This document shows positions 23,002-34,375 of a stretch of DNA of 64,000 bases, piece after piece. Within the stretch, counting starts at the first letter, position 1. Every line of letters starts with the position of its first letter. The translations under genes and the position numbers were made by a program. Source of the DNA: Glebionis coronaria (Eukaryota; Streptophyta; Magnoliopsida; Asterales; Asteraceae); NCBI GenBank assembly GCA_025667525.1, contig CM046878.1:574472868-574536867 (forward strand). The letters run 5' to 3'. The notes under the pieces are model-generated. The model was given only the letters and a program-made list of their open reading frames with translations, was not told the DNA's origin and ran no database searches.

Positions 23002-23145
23002 GATAGAAGTAAGGTGAATTAAATACCAATATATAGTTAACCATTTTAAATGTGTAAACGGAGATGACTTGCCGAAATATATAGTTAACCATTTCAAAGG
23101 TGAATTAAATGCCGATTAATTCTTGCAACCTTAGTTGCAACCTTA

Positions 23146-23426
23146 GAGCATCTATTATGTTAAACTTTTAAAAAGATTTATAATTGAATGTTACCATTAA
23201 TTCTTATACTTTTTAGTTTTTTATGAACATATCTTCATTATGTGTAAACTTTTTAATATTTTATAAACCTATCACATTAACACATGCATTTAATTATGAA
23301 GATGTTCAATATCCTAAACCTCTTCATAATAAACAAGTTTGAAGTGAATCCTCACTATATTGAACAAGTTTTTAGACCTCTTTAAAATTTTATAAACCTC
23401 TTTATAAACCACCATAATGGATACCC
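23146..23426. mobile_element. PIF/Harbinger MITE, 281 bp, TSD TTA
   Basis: Termini GAGCATCTATTATGTT and (reverse complement) GGGTATCCATTATGGT with TTA at 23143-23145 and 23427-23429. Same length and interior style (AAACCTCTTCATAAT) as 15055-15335. Confidence 0.8.
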
Positions 23427-23889
23427 TTACTATCTTAGATTCACACATATTTTTATATGACAAGTAAAAAAATACTTAAAGGAAGTTTTTTTTTTTTGAA
23501 AGATAATATCATTTTTATTCGTACACATAAGTTCGGTTGTAAATAGACTTTTATACCCCTTTGTAGTTTTAACTCACTGTCCTAAATCAGAGGAGAAATT
23601 TACTGTGTCTTCTTCATACGTTACTGAGAAAATCCACTATCACCGTTGAATCCATTAAATGTATATGAAAAAGTAAATTCTTTTCACAAGTAAATTTATC
23701 ACCATGTTTTATTTCCATAATGCAGTTACTTATTATTCAAAGACCTTTTTATATGTTTTACATCATTCTTTGGGTCTTGATAAGAAATGTACGAAGTCCC
23801 ATGCATAGCAACTGTGTTACATGGACCATCTTGAACTAATATGTAACAAGGTTATCTTCTTGAATCTTCAACATTATCGTTGGCGAACA
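23427..23889. other. Intergenic, no gene seen
   Basis: AT-rich, no ORF above background, no repeat recognised. Confidence 0.6.
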
Positions 23890-23897
23890 AATGAACC

Positions 23898-24152
23898 TAG
23901 GGATGAGCATTTGGACCGAATCTCGAAACCGTACTGGAATACTGATTGATTGCCGGTATCAGAATCCTGTTCGATACAATACTGAGACTACGAAATAAGG
24001 TGAAAAACAATCAGGACCTATTCGGTACGTGACCGGTACCAAATTGGGAAATTCCCGAATAAAAAACGGGAAAAACCCGATTTCACTCGAATCTCGTTCG
24101 ATACGGTAACGGTACCACTAGTTTACAAGATCTGATATCGTACTCATCCCTA
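23898..24152. mobile_element. hAT-type MITE, 255 bp, perfect 8-bp TSD AATGAACC
   Basis: Ends TAGGGATGAGCA / reverse complement TAGGGATGAGTA. Flanks AATGAACC at 23890-23897 and 24153-24160 are identical. The interior has GGTACCG/CGGTACC motifs. Non-coding. The perfect duplication suggests it is younger than the 22662 copy. Confidence 0.9.
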
Positions 24153-24493
24153 AATGAACCCAATAAACTCGTCAAATCCAGTTTCCAAGTGTTTTATGAT
24201 GGTGGTATGATATATTTTCTGCAAATTTACATTCTTTTAAAAGTCAATCGATGAATTGTGTGTGAACATCAACTTTGCTTTAATGACATGATTGAGTTTT
24301 AAATGGCTAGTATGTGTTTTGGGGGATACAGTTTAACAATTTTATTGTAGCAATGTAGCTAGGCGTATACTATGTTCCGCTTGTATTGATTAACCTCCAT
24401 CAATATATTAAAATTAGAACATTGAAAATCAAGAATGTCGTCGATCTCAAAAAACTGAACGGAAGAAAATAATGAAATTGATTTGGTGGAAGT

Positions 24494-24948
24494 TGTTGGA
24501 CCAGTCTAATGTCTTAGACGCCAAAACAGAATAGAGGCTGCAGATCGACACATGGAGAACAAACAGGAAGACATCGAGAAGGAAAAGGACAGGCCCAAGA
24601 AACTTCACAAGCCTGTACCATTTACTGTGGTTTGGGCCGCAGGCCAACAAACCCAACCATAGAATTCGATTAGGCAGTTATAAACGGTTGTATAGACATG
24701 TGTCGTTTACTTTTACAGAACGGGTGTTTCTTCAACAAACACACCGATTCACATACTATATATAGGATAGGTTCTCTGTAATTCAAAGTAACCCATTATA
24801 TTCATATCAATAATATCTGCAGAAAGGGTTCACCCCATATCTTTTTCTTGTTCTTCCCTAAATCAATTCCTGTCTTTATATATATGATCGTTATGATTAG
24901 TTTGGTCGTTATCCGATCCTGGAAACATAGATCAAGACCTGTACAACA
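24494..24948 (+). repeat. 5' LTR of the TRIM-like element
   Basis: TGTTGGACCAG ... GTACAACA. A promoter-like ACTATATATAGGATAGG lies at about 24756-24772, roughly where a TATA box is expected in a 455-bp LTR. Confidence 0.9.
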
Positions 24949-24949
24949 G

Positions 24950-24963
24950 TGGTATCAAGAGCC
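24950..24963 (+). other. Primer binding site of the TRIM-like element
   Basis: TGGTATCAAGAGCC, the Met-tRNA complement with one extra A, one base after the LTR. Confidence 0.8.
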
Positions 24964-24978
24964 TGAGAATCAAACGTC

Positions 24979-25499
24979 ATGGTTCGATCATCATTCGGGA
25001 AAGAAGAAAGAAAAAAGGACAGAAAGAAAAAGACAGAAGGGAAGAAGGAAGAACATCAAAAAAGAAAGGGGAAGAAAACATAAAAGGCAGAAGAAGAAAA
25101 AAAAACAGATTTGGAAAAGAAAGAAGAACAGAAAGAAAAGAAAGAAGCGGACATGGCTGCGAGATTTTTGTTGCAGATTCAAGGAAGGAAGAACACGCTT
25201 CTGTTCAAAATAAATCAAGAAGATGTGTACGGTTTGGCCAAAAAAATTATTTTTGGTACAATTGCAGAATCCTTGCACAACAAGGATAGATGGAAGAAGA
25301 TATGACTTACAAGGGATGTTTATTACATCATTATATGGAACAAACCATAGGCACCCACATCAATAAGGATGGAGGAAGACGACAGAGTCTTGAGGCGATG
25401 AACTTGTGTGAGAATTGGATGTTCAAGAGGGGTAAGCATATTATGGAGGATGATGAAGACTGCAAGAAAACAAACTATACACAAGGGATAAGGCTTTGA
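24979..25499 (+). other. Purine-rich internal region with short basic ORFs
   Basis: The first ATG after the primer site (24979) opens a short Lys/Glu/Arg frame. A different frame (24848-25213 as an open stretch) is equally Lys/Arg-rich because the DNA is GAAGAAA-rich from 25000 to 25150. A third short frame (25111-25305; MAARFLLQIQGRKN...) is less biased. None resembles gag or any domain I know. I take the region as a packaging/spacer interior; translation is possible but unsupported. Confidence 0.4.
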
Positions 25500-25620
25500 T
25501 TTTTAAATCAAAGCAAGAAGAAACCATATGCAACAAACCAACCAAAGCCATGTACACTTTAGAAGACAGAGAAACGCAGGGAGTGCTAGGAGACGTTCAA
25601 GATTTTGGCATCTCGACATT

Positions 25621-25630
25621 AGGGGGGAAC
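25621..25630 (+). other. Polypurine tract of the TRIM-like element
   Basis: AGGGGGGAAC immediately precedes the 3' LTR. Confidence 0.85.
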
Positions 25631-26085
25631 TGTTGGACCAGTCTAATGTCTTAGACGCCAAAACAGAATAGAGGCTGCAGATCGACACATGGAGAACAAA
25701 CAGGAAGACATCGAGAAGGAAAAGGACAGGCCCAAGAAACTTCACAAGCCTGTACCATTTACTGTGGTTTGGGCCGCAGGCCAACAAACCCAACCATAGA
25801 ATTCGATTAGGCAGTTATAAACGGTTGTATAGACATGTGTCGTTTACTTTTACAGAACGGGTGTTTCTTCAACAAACACACCGATTCACATACTATATAT
25901 AGGATAGGTTCTCTGTAATTCAAAGTAACCCATTATATTCATATCAATAATATCTGCAGAAAGGGTTCACCCCATATCTTTTTCTTGTTCTTCCCTAAAT
26001 TAATTCCTGTCTTTATATATATGATCGTTATGATTAGTTTGGTCGTTATCCGATCCTGGAAACATAGATCAAGACCTGTACAACA
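25631..26085 (+). repeat. 3' LTR of the TRIM-like element
   Basis: 455 bp, matching the 5' LTR at all but one position seen. Confidence 0.9.
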
Positions 26086-26549
26086 GAAGTTTATATAAAA
26101 AGGGTCAAATAATGACTAAAAATAAGGACATAATGGTACATTTACAAATATACTTATGTGTATTTGGCGGCCTTTCCATGACGTGGAAGATATATGTGAT
26201 CAATTACCCACAAGGGTCTTTACTGCATTTTACCTCATGTATCAGCTGCATCAACCATGGTTTTTGCATGCTAGAACATGAAACTTATAAATAACATAAT
26301 TCACCTTACATGTATATAATCAAAACTTATATGAACTCTCACCAATAACTGCAGACTCACACACACACACGCACATCGGCCACGCAAAAATATAGTTACA
26401 AACAACATATATACACACCTTAGCAACCCACGCCCACCCGTTGCCACACAACCCTGAAATTCAAAGGACCCACGAAGCCGTGTGCACCACTAGCATCGAT
26501 TCCATAATCAGCTCATCAAGTACAAGTAACAGCCATTTCTCATACATGC
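26086..26549. other. 3' flank of the small RING-like gene; start of duplicated segment
   Basis: No gene. From about 26310 (TTATATGAACTCTCACCAA) it matches 28485 onward, the start of the second copy of the local duplication. A CA-rich stretch lies at 26350-26380. Confidence 0.55.
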
Positions 26550-26864
26550 TCAATCACTCACTTTGAAAAAGAGAGCTTCGAGTAACTCCATGAGCTGGTA
26601 AACCCACAGACAACACGGCCTTTGATAATTATATCCATTAGAAACGCGCACACGTCTCACAGAATTCGCATGACTGCAAATTGAGCACCCTTCGTTGCAT
26701 AAAAGCCAGTTGTTGGTAGATGTATGGTGAAACTTGTGGATGCATGGTAGTCTTGTGTCCGCATCGCCATCACAACAGTAATTGTTCATGCAATATTTGC
26801 AAGCAGTAGCAGTTGTAGACAGACCAGAATTCCGTGATGATTGTTTACGTTTATGCTCCTCCAT
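26550..26864 (-). CDS. Small RING-H2-like protein, copy 1 (104 aa)
   Basis: A 104-codon open frame with a RING-H2-like pattern. The first pair is CKYC at about 22-25. LPCIHKFHHTSTNNW follows at about 39-53, where the Cys-x-His-x2-His spacing and the Trp match RING-H2 E3 ligases, and the last pair is CSIC at about 60-63. The Cys expected three residues after the second His (HKFHxxC) is Ser, so one zinc ligand is missing. The C-terminal 40 residues are unassigned. A second, broken copy lies at 33240-33556 with the same HKFHHT(S/Y)TNNW, so the odd core predates the duplication. A TATA-like site is upstream (about 26955). It may be a lineage-specific gene, or a remnant; ligase activity is not established. 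Confidence 0.45.
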   Translation of the reverse strand: MEEHKRKQSSRNSGLSTTATACKYCMNNYCCDGDADTRLPCIHKFHHTSTNNWLLCNEGCSICSHANSVRRVRVSNGYNYQRPCCLWVYQLMELLEALFFKVSD

Positions 26865-26952
26865 TATAATTTGTTGACTTGGTTAATTAATATGGTTGGA
26901 TTAGCTTTATAAAGGTGTTTAAGTAATGGTTACCATTTCTAACGCGTACTAC

Positions 26953-26967
26953 TACTATATAAATATT
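26953..26967 (-). promoter_or_regulatory. Possible TATA box for the RING-like gene
   Basis: The minus strand reads ATTTATATAGTAGT about 95 bases before the ATG at 26864. It is weaker in copy 2 (CTATAATAAG near 33613). Position fits a core promoter; no other evidence. Confidence 0.35.
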
Positions 26968-27350
26968 TGTATCGGCGGCTTCCACACCAAGCTAAACACA
27001 TTCCAAAAAATTTCCTTTCGTTGACCAAAATTTTCGAAGATATCTTGGTAAGGTCACATTTTTGACAATCCGAAAATCCAAAAAGATGTGGCTACCAATC
27101 TACTGCCATATAAATTTTGTTGACTTGTGACTTAATATACTGACATCACTTCAAGTGACGTTGGAATGTGGATTACTTAACACGCATATCTATTGAAAAT
27201 CAACGAGTAAAAGTAAACACAATGCATAACAAGATGCTACATATACGTATTTTCAAATGAGGCATAAAGATATGAAATATTTCCATATACGTATTCATCT
27301 CATATATTCTTTCACATATAAAACTCGCAACAAGTGGCTTATCAAGTTGC
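26968..27350. other. Upstream region of the RING-like gene, part of the local duplication
   Basis: Shares TGACGTTGGAATGT and other blocks with 33660-33900. No ORF. Confidence 0.55.
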
Positions 27351-27358
27351 CACTTCAA

Positions 27359-27627
27359 CCGATAAAAAAAACCAAACACGACCGGACCAACTCAAAACGC
27401 ATCATACAATTTCCTCCGATTCGAGATCCGAAGTTTAGACCATTTGGATCCTCGAACGGATCGATCAGATTCGGTCGATTATGCTAAATAAGACCAGACC
27501 GAACACCGGACCGCATCGGACCGTACTATTTCGATCCGGTCCGAGATCCGAGGTTTTGAACCATTTCGATTTTCAGTTCTATCCAATTTAACCATCCGGT
27601 TTGATCCAGGCCAAATGCTCGGCCCTA
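27359..27627. mobile_element. hAT-type MITE, second CCGGTCCG-rich copy
   Basis: The right end AAATGCTCGGCCCTA matches the 22662 element. ACTTCAA lies at both edges (27352-27358 and 27627-27633), while the duplicated segment at 33905-33920 has a single TACTTCAA with no insert, a natural empty site. The left terminus is eroded. Confidence 0.75.
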
Positions 27628-27633
27628 CTTCAA

Positions 27634-28593
27634 TATATGATGATATGTCCCTATAGTTATGATCAAATCATTATATTGTTAAACACACGATCTTCATCTC
27701 AATCTTCTAATCTATAGCTAAACTCACTTATCAAGAGTATGACACTTTCTTATCATCATACGCATCTATGTATCACAATGCCGCATAACGTTTTATTTTT
27801 ATTTTTTAGCATTGTTATGAAAGACCCGAAGTCAAAACAACCCAAATCAAATGGCCGCCAACTCATCATCACTTTGACGACCATGCAGATTTTGGTAGCA
27901 TCAGGAACCGATAAACTTTCCTAAACATATATTTTTTAAGACATAAACGTACACCTATCGATTGATCCACCCAAAATAAGTAGTACTTTTTCCGTCTAGT
28001 AGTTATATTCCGTTGTTGATTTTTTTTTATTTTTTATTTTGCAACTTTGATCATAATTAATATTTTGTGTGTAATTTAAATTTTGATGCAAAATATATGA
28101 ATGTAGTGTGTTTTAAATGTATTTTTATAAATATAAATTTATCAAATCATTTATATAGTGAAGCAAAACGTTTTGTGATGATTTCATCATTCCAAATCAA
28201 TTCTTTTTTCAATTGGTATATTTTACAAAAGTTAATTTTTTATATAAATACTTTAAACCAATTCATTTTCAAATTTGGCTAATTTGTTTTTATAAAATTG
28301 ATGGAGGAATCTTTACAATTTATACAAAAGTTCGCTAAACCTTCACGCTGTTACGTACTACATGCTTCATCATGTACGTATGGCATCGACCGTGTAGCTA
28401 GTCTATCACATAAAGTCATTGTCTTGAACATGATAATATGGTTTTTGCATTGATAAATCATGAAATGTATTGATAAATATCTAAATTTATATGAACTCTC
28501 ACCAACACGTGAAGACTCGGCTCAAACACACTTGCAAAAAAACATATGTATAAAGCTTAGCAAGCCGCACCGACTCATTTCCATAGATGACAT
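27634..28593. other. Intergenic between duplicated segments, no gene seen
   Basis: 27640-27780 matches 33920-34035 (CTTATCAAGAGTAT, TTTCTTATCATCATA), the end of copy 1. 27900-28480 is AT-rich and unique. From about 28485 the second copy of the duplication begins (TTATATGAACTCTCACCAAC). Confidence 0.6.
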
Positions 28594-28841
28594 TGTAAAT
28601 CATGATTGTGACTTTGAATAATCTTAAACACAGAAATATTAAAAGCTTTATTTATTTCTGATGCATTCAATTGTTTCAGAAGCGTACATATATATACATA
28701 GTCAACCATTGTGACTTTTCTTTAACCATTGTATCTTATTCTTAACCATTGTGTCTTTTAACAATAATAACTATAACTGCTTTTTGTAACTGCCATAATA
28801 TTACAGTAGACTCTACAGCAGATGTGAATTATCTTCCAACA
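28594..28841 (-). repeat. 3' LTR of the Tork-like copia element
   Basis: TGTAAATC ... CTTCCAACA on the plus strand; contains a GTACATATATATACATAG tract. Confidence 0.9.
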
Positions 28842-31557
28842 AATTCCTCCCTTAAGCTCACATCTCTTGCATCCTTCATTCCCATCTTTTGTTTGCAAAT
28901 GTTAAATAGTTCTGGTGGAAGTGGCTTCGTGAAAATATCTACTGCTTGTTCACGACTCATTACATGAGTCAATTGCACATCCCTGTTCCTTATATGTTCC
29001 CTAATGAAATGGAAGCGTACATCAATGTGTTTGCTTCTTTCGTGATGCACAGGGTTCCTTGCCAATTCAATTGCAGACTTGTTGTCGACTTTAATTTCTG
29101 TTAGACCTTCTTGTTGATTCTTTAACTCCCTCAACAGATTCCTTAGCCAAATTGCATGACAAACAGTCCATGAGGCTGCTACATATTCTGCTTCACATGT
29201 TTACAATGCTACTATTGGCTGTTTCTTTGATGCCCATGTGAAGGTTGTTTTTCCCATAAAGAACACATAACCAGAAGTGCTCTTTCGATCATCTACATCT
29301 CCGTGCCAGTCACTATCGGAGTAACCTGTAAGTGTGTATTCGTTAGACCTTGAGTAGAATAACCCAAGCGATTCAGTTCCTTTAACATATCTCAGTATTC
29401 TCTTCAACGCTTTCCAATGTGCATACTTCGGATTTTCCATAAACCGGCTTACGACTCCAACACTATATGATAGATCAGGTCTTGTACTAGTTAAGTATCG
29501 TAGACTCCCAACCAAACTTCGATATTTGTCTGCATCCACATATTCTCCTCCCTCAAACTTTGAGAGTTTGGTGCCCAATTCCATTGGCGTTACTACTAGA
29601 TTACAGTCTTCCATTTTATAACGCTTCAAAATCTCCTTAGCGTATGCTTTTTGGGATACAAAAATCCCAGAAGTTCCTTGCCTTACTTCGACTCCCAAGA
29701 AGTACTTCATTAGTCCCATGTCAGTCATATCAAACTCTTAAGTCATCGATTCCTTAAACTGATCGATCATCCTTTTGTTATTTCTTGTGAAGATCAGATC
29801 ATCTACGTACAAGGACGCCACTAATACTTTGTTTTCAACTAGTTTAATATACAAAGCATGCTCGTATGGACATTGTACATACCCCTTCCTTTTTAAAAAT
29901 GAATCAATACGTGTATTCCAGGCTCGAGGGGCCTGTTTTAGCCCGTACAACGCTTTTTTCAACTTCAGAACCTTAGCCTCTTCTCCAATTTTTGCATAAC
30001 CTGGTGGTTGTTCAATATAAACCACTTCACGAGTACACCATTTAAGAATGCAGACTTAACATCCATTTGGTATATTTTCCACCCGTTTTGTGCAGACTGT
30101 GAGATAAGTAATCTGATTGTTTCCATTCTCGCAACCGGAGCAAAAATTTCGCCATAATCGATGCCTGCTTTTTGCCGGTAACCTTTTGCTACGAGTCTCG
30201 CTTTGTAACGCTGTATCTCTCCTGAAGCATTCATCTTCTTCTTGTAAACCCATTTTACACCTATGGGTTTGTGCCCGTTTGGTAACTCAACCATCTCCCA
30301 AGTTTTATTCTTTTCAATAGCTTTTATTTCTTCATCCATTGCTTCCTTCCACATCTGATTCCTTATTGCTTCTTCGAAGGTGATATTTTCATTGTCCGCT
30401 ATAAGACATACAAGATGCATTTCAGTGGTATTATCATATATATCTTGAAGACTCCCCATTCTTGGTTGTATGGGCTCATCATCCTTTTCAACATCTGTAG
30501 TGATGATCATTGGATCACTTAGGGCTGTTGGAATAGAGGCCTCTTGTTGTGCGTCATGTTCATTGTTGTCGTGAGGCTCATATAAACACCCGTTACTCCA
30601 GTCCCACGTGCTTTCCTCGTTCACATATACATCTCTACTTATCGTAACTTTCTTCTCAAGAGGATCATATAATCTGAAAGCCTTAGTTCTCTCATCATAT
30701 CCAATAAAGATATACATCTTGCTCTTATCGTCAAGTTTTTTCCGTGTCTGATCAGGTACATGTGCATATGCCACACTACCGAATACTCTAAAATGAGAGA
30801 CCGTAGGCTTCACACCACTCCAGATTTATTGAGGGGTTTTATCCACCAATTTGACATGTGGACATCTATTATGAATGTACACCGCACACTGGACGGCTTC
30901 TGCCCAAAATTGTTTTGGCATATTTTTGCTTTTTAACATAGAACGAACCATATTCATAATAGTTCGATTCTTTCTTTCGGCTATTCCGTTTTGCTGGGGA
31001 GAGTAGGGTGATGTCAAGAACCTTTTAATTCCTTCTACTTCACAAAACTTTGTAAATGGTATGGACACGTACTCTCCAGCCCTATCTGATCGTATGGCCT
31101 TAATGTATTGGCCTGTTGTCTTTTCAACCATCGCCTTGAACTTTTTGAATGTTTCAAGGGCCTCTGATTTTTGTTCCAGAAAATATACCCAACACTTTCT
31201 AGTGAAATCGTCAATAAAAGTAATAAAGTACCTTTTATTTCCAAAGGAGATAGGAGTGAACGGTCCACACAAGTCGTTGTGAATCAATTCCAGCAACTCC
31301 TTTGCCTCGTAGGTTGCTTTTCTTGGGAAAGAGCCTCTCGTTTGTTTGCCAAGATACAACTTTCACAGAACCTACCATCGTATTTGAGATTAGGAAGGCC
31401 ATGTACCATGCTCTTTCATGTTAATTCCTTTAATCCACTGAAGTGTAAATGCCCGAACCTTTGATGCCAAACAGATTCTTCATCCGAAAAATCAGTCTAT
31501 AGACATTTTCCTGTAATGCTATGGAGATTTAGTTTGAATGTGCGATTCTTACACATT
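28842..31557 (-). pseudogene. copia pol: integrase, reverse transcriptase, RNase H in pieces
   Basis: Pieces in order on the minus strand: GAG-pre-integrase remnant (31380-31480, CESCILAKQTRGSF); integrase core 31359-30826 (DLCGPFTP, FIDDFTRK, SPYSPQQNGIAERKNR); linker and RT start 30813-29965 ([31 protein letters not shown]); RT with SLYVDDLIF 30025-29738; RT end and RNase H 29728-29201 (SDSDWHGDVDDRKSTSGY); RNase H end 29134-28829. Breaks: a stop at the 31359 edge region, a stop at 30826-30828, a frameshift near 30035, a stop at 29738-29740 and a stop at 29198-29203. Sequence style matches the TNT1-like lineage. Cannot encode a working polyprotein. Confidence 0.9.
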
Positions 31558-32898
31558 TTATCTAATGCGATCATTACGCCTTCCTTGTTTTTTCAATAGC
31601 ATTTTTTCATTCTGCATGAGTACTGAATAGCCTTTCTCCATTAGTTGGCCTAAACTCAGTATGTTACGCTTCATAGCAGGGACATAGTACACATCTTCGA
31701 TCATGCTTTCTTTCCCATTATGAAAGAAACGAATTTTTCCATGTCCTTTCACATCTATCTTTGATGCGTCTCCAAATGATACATAGCCTTGAACAACTTC
31801 TGCCATTTCAACAAATAAATCTTTCTTCCCGCTCATGTGGTTGCTCGCACCGGAGTCTAGGTACCACATCGCCTCAAATTCTGAGACTTGTTCTTTATGA
31901 GCCATCAATAAAATTCCACTTTCTTTGACTTTTGGTTCTGTCACCAGGTTGGTCTTCTCTTCTGTTCTTTTTGGTGATATACAATCTCTTGCATAGTGAT
32001 CGTGCTTACCGCAATTATAGCAGTCAACACTTGGACGGTATCCTGGTCCGCCTCTTCCACGTCCGCGTCCTCTGCCACGCGAGTTTTGATTAGGGTGTTC
32101 GCCCGATTGGTGCCTTTCCTGGTTGTTATTTTCTCTACCACGACCTCGACCACGATTGTTACCACATCCACCAGAATTTGTTCCTCTCCCATGGTTATCC
32201 TGGTGTGAAAATAAGGCCTTTTCGTCCTTGATTATAGCCTTTGTTTTTAATGCCTCGTCAAGGGACTCTTGCTTCTTCTTGTTCTTTCTTTGCTCATGTG
32301 CTTCCAACGAGCCTGCTAATTCTTCGATTGACAAGTCTTCTAAATCTTTAGACTCTTCAATTGCACACACTACATTCTCGAAATTCTCTGTTAAAGACCA
32401 CAAAATCTTCTCTATAATTCTCGTATCTGGTAGAGTTTCACCATTTCGTTTGAGTTGATTAACCACCGTTTGTACACGCGTGATGTAATCCGAGACTCCT
32501 TCTTTCTCCTTCATTCTCATGGCCTCGAGTTCTCCACATAATGTTTGGAGTCGTACTTGTTTGACTCGATCAGCACCTTTGCACGCCTTTTCCAGCGTGT
32601 CTCATGCTTCTTTCGCTGTTGAAGCACTAGCGATCTTCTCGAAACCCGATTCATCCACCGACTGAAACAAGAGATAGAGAGCGGCCTTTGTCTTCATACG
32701 GTTCTCCTTCAATGCTTTCAACTGATTCGCAGTCATGGCATTGATCTCCGTGACAGTTGGTTCTTGGTATGCGGTTGTAACAAATTCCCACGCATCTTGT
32801 GCGCCTAGAAATGCTTCCATCTGAATGCTCCAATTGTCATAATTGTATTTACTAAGTTTTGGAAGGGATATGTGACCAAATGAAGTAGTCGTGTTCAT
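31558..32898 (-). pseudogene. copia gag and protease, interrupted
   Basis: Start Met at 32898 (MNTTTSFGHISLPKLSKYNY), chosen because it directly follows the primer site as in related elements. The gag core is broken by a TGA replacing Trp near 32601 (AKEA*DTLEK). It resumes at 32520 and runs 320 codons: gag end, an Arg/Gly/Asn-rich region, knuckle CYNCGKHDHYARDC at about residue 168, and protease WYLDSGASNHMSG at about residue 218 with an intact DSG. The frame is lost at the entry to the integrase zinc region. Confidence 0.9.
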
Positions 32899-32907
32899 CT
32901 TTCGACA

Positions 32908-32920
32908 GGCTCTGATGCCA
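32908..32920 (-). other. Primer binding site of the Tork-like element
   Basis: Element strand TGGCATCAGAGCC: Met-tRNA complement with one mismatch, three bases inside the LTR. Confidence 0.85.
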
Positions 32921-32923
32921 ATT

Positions 32924-33171
32924 TGTAAATCACAATTGTGACTTTGAATAATCTTAAACACAGAGATATTAAAAGCTTTATTTATTTCTGATGCATTCAA
33001 TTGTTACAGAAGCGTACATATATATACATAGTCAATCATTGTGACTTTTCTTTAACCATTGTATCTTATTCTTAACCATTGTGTCTTTTAACAATAATAA
33101 CTATAACTGCTTTTTGTAACTGCCATAATATTATAGTAGACTCTACAGCAGATGTGAATTATCTTCCAACA
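32924..33171 (-). repeat. 5' LTR of the Tork-like copia element
   Basis: 248 bp, about 97-98% like the 3' LTR by eye. Confidence 0.9.
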
Positions 33172-33239
33172 GACATAACCCATGAAAATTAAAGGAAACT
33201 CACGAAGCCATTCAATAATCAGCTGATCATCAAGTACAA

Positions 33240-33556
33240 GCACCAACCATTCCATGCTCTATCACTCACTTTTGAAAAAGAGAGCTTCAAGTAACTCCAT
33301 GAGCTGGTAAACCCACAGGCATCATGGCGTTTGATAATATCCATTAGAAACGCGTACACGTCTCACATAATTTGAATGACTGCAAATTGAGCATCTTTCG
33401 TTGCATAAAATCCAGTTGTTGGTATATGTATGGTGAAACTTGTGGATGCATGGTAGTCTTGTGCTTGAATCGCCCCCACAGTCAATGTTCATGTTGTATT
33501 TGCAAGCATTAGCAGTGGTTGAAAAACGAGAACTCTGTGAGATTGATTGTTTACGT
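33240..33556 (-). pseudogene. RING-H2-like gene, copy 2 (broken)
   Basis: Aligns with 26550-26864 over nearly its whole length. In the matching frame the initiating ATG is lost, the first zinc pair reads CKYN instead of CKYC, LPCIHKFHHTYTNNW and CSIC are kept, and the frame ends early at a TGA (...SNGYYQTP*). The reading frame has otherwise survived, so the loss looks fairly recent. The copia element at 28594-33171 sits 3' of it and separates it from the rest of the duplicated flank. Confidence 0.6.
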
Positions 33557-34291
33557 TCATGCTGATTAGTTTATAGAGATGTTTAAGTAACGGTTACCAT
33601 TTCAAACGCGTACTTATTATAGTTGTTTCCTTTCACACCAAGTAAATTAACGCATTCCAAAAAGTTTCATTGGTTGAAAAGGTCATATTTCAGACAACCC
33701 TAAAATTTAAATAAATGTGGCTTAATGATGTTACATCTAGCAAGTTGCATCGTAAACATGAGTACTTACATCACCTCAAGTGACGTTGGAATGTAGAATA
33801 TTTAACACGCAAATGTATTAAAAATCAACACGTAATACATACGCGTACTTCCAAATAAGTCGTAATATAAAATCATGTCATATCAAAAGTTACTTATTAA
33901 GTGGTACTTCAATATGATATTTAATTCCATATGCATAGTTATTATCTTTATTCGAGTCTTCTAATATATAGCTAAACACACTTATCAAGAGTATCTAACC
34001 TTTCTTATCATCATATGCATCTAAGTATCATCTATTTATTTATTTTAACTAATATAACATAGTTTTTAACTTTTCTCTTCAACAACTTTTTCCAAAATTA
34101 CCCAAATCTAGGAGCTTGACATGTGGATTTAAAAGAGTTTTGGCACACTTGTAACGATTTTTTACTGTGCTGGTTAGGAAAAAATACAAGATTTTCTATT
34201 ATTAAATTTTGACTATATTTTTTTTGATGGTCTAACCACATTAAATTATAATTTAATCATTCACATTATTTATAGAAAGCAAAATAAACAC
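33557..34291. other. Rest of the local duplication, then intergenic
   Basis: 33560-34035 aligns in blocks with 26880-27780. 34040-34291 is AT-rich with nothing recognised. Confidence 0.55.
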
Positions 34292-34375
34292 AACTTATAA
34301 GGGTAAAAGTTATATAATACCAATGTACTTATTTAAATGTACCGACTTTAAACACTTACAATTTAGGCTATGTTT

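Larger units (their letters stand above)
24494..26085 (+). mobile_element. Complete young non-autonomous LTR retrotransposon (TRIM/SMART-like), 1592 bp
   Basis: Two 455-bp LTRs (24494-24948 and 25631-26085) differ at a single base that I can see (CTAAATCAATT versus CTAAATTAATT). Target duplication GAAGT is perfect (24489-24493, 26086-26090). A Met-tRNA-type primer site and a polypurine tract are present. The 682-bp interior has no gag, protease, integrase or RT, so mobilisation must use proteins of another element. The near-identity of the LTRs implies a very recent insertion. Confidence 0.95.
28594..33171 (-). mobile_element. Complete Ty1/copia element (Tork/TNT-like), pol degenerate
   Basis: 248-bp LTRs at 28594-28841 and 32924-33171, differing at about six positions. 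The target duplication GACAT is perfect (28589-28593 and 33172-33176). Minus orientation with primer site at 32908-32920 and a purine tract beside 28842. Gag, protease, integrase, RT and RNase H are all recognisable but broken by at least six stops or shifts. It inserted into copy 2 of the local duplication, just 3' of the broken RING-like gene. Two LTR-identical copies of a 5-bp duplication make the boundaries firm. Confidence 0.95.

Noticed and set aside
22557..23022. Overlapping frames across the CCGGTCCG element
   Set aside because: Arg/Pro/Gly-rich translations of fold-back repeats on both strands.
24991..25278. Hydrophobic 95-codon minus-strand frame
   Set aside because: Phe/Leu-rich only because it is the complement of a GAAGAAA-rich tract; no membrane protein is implied.
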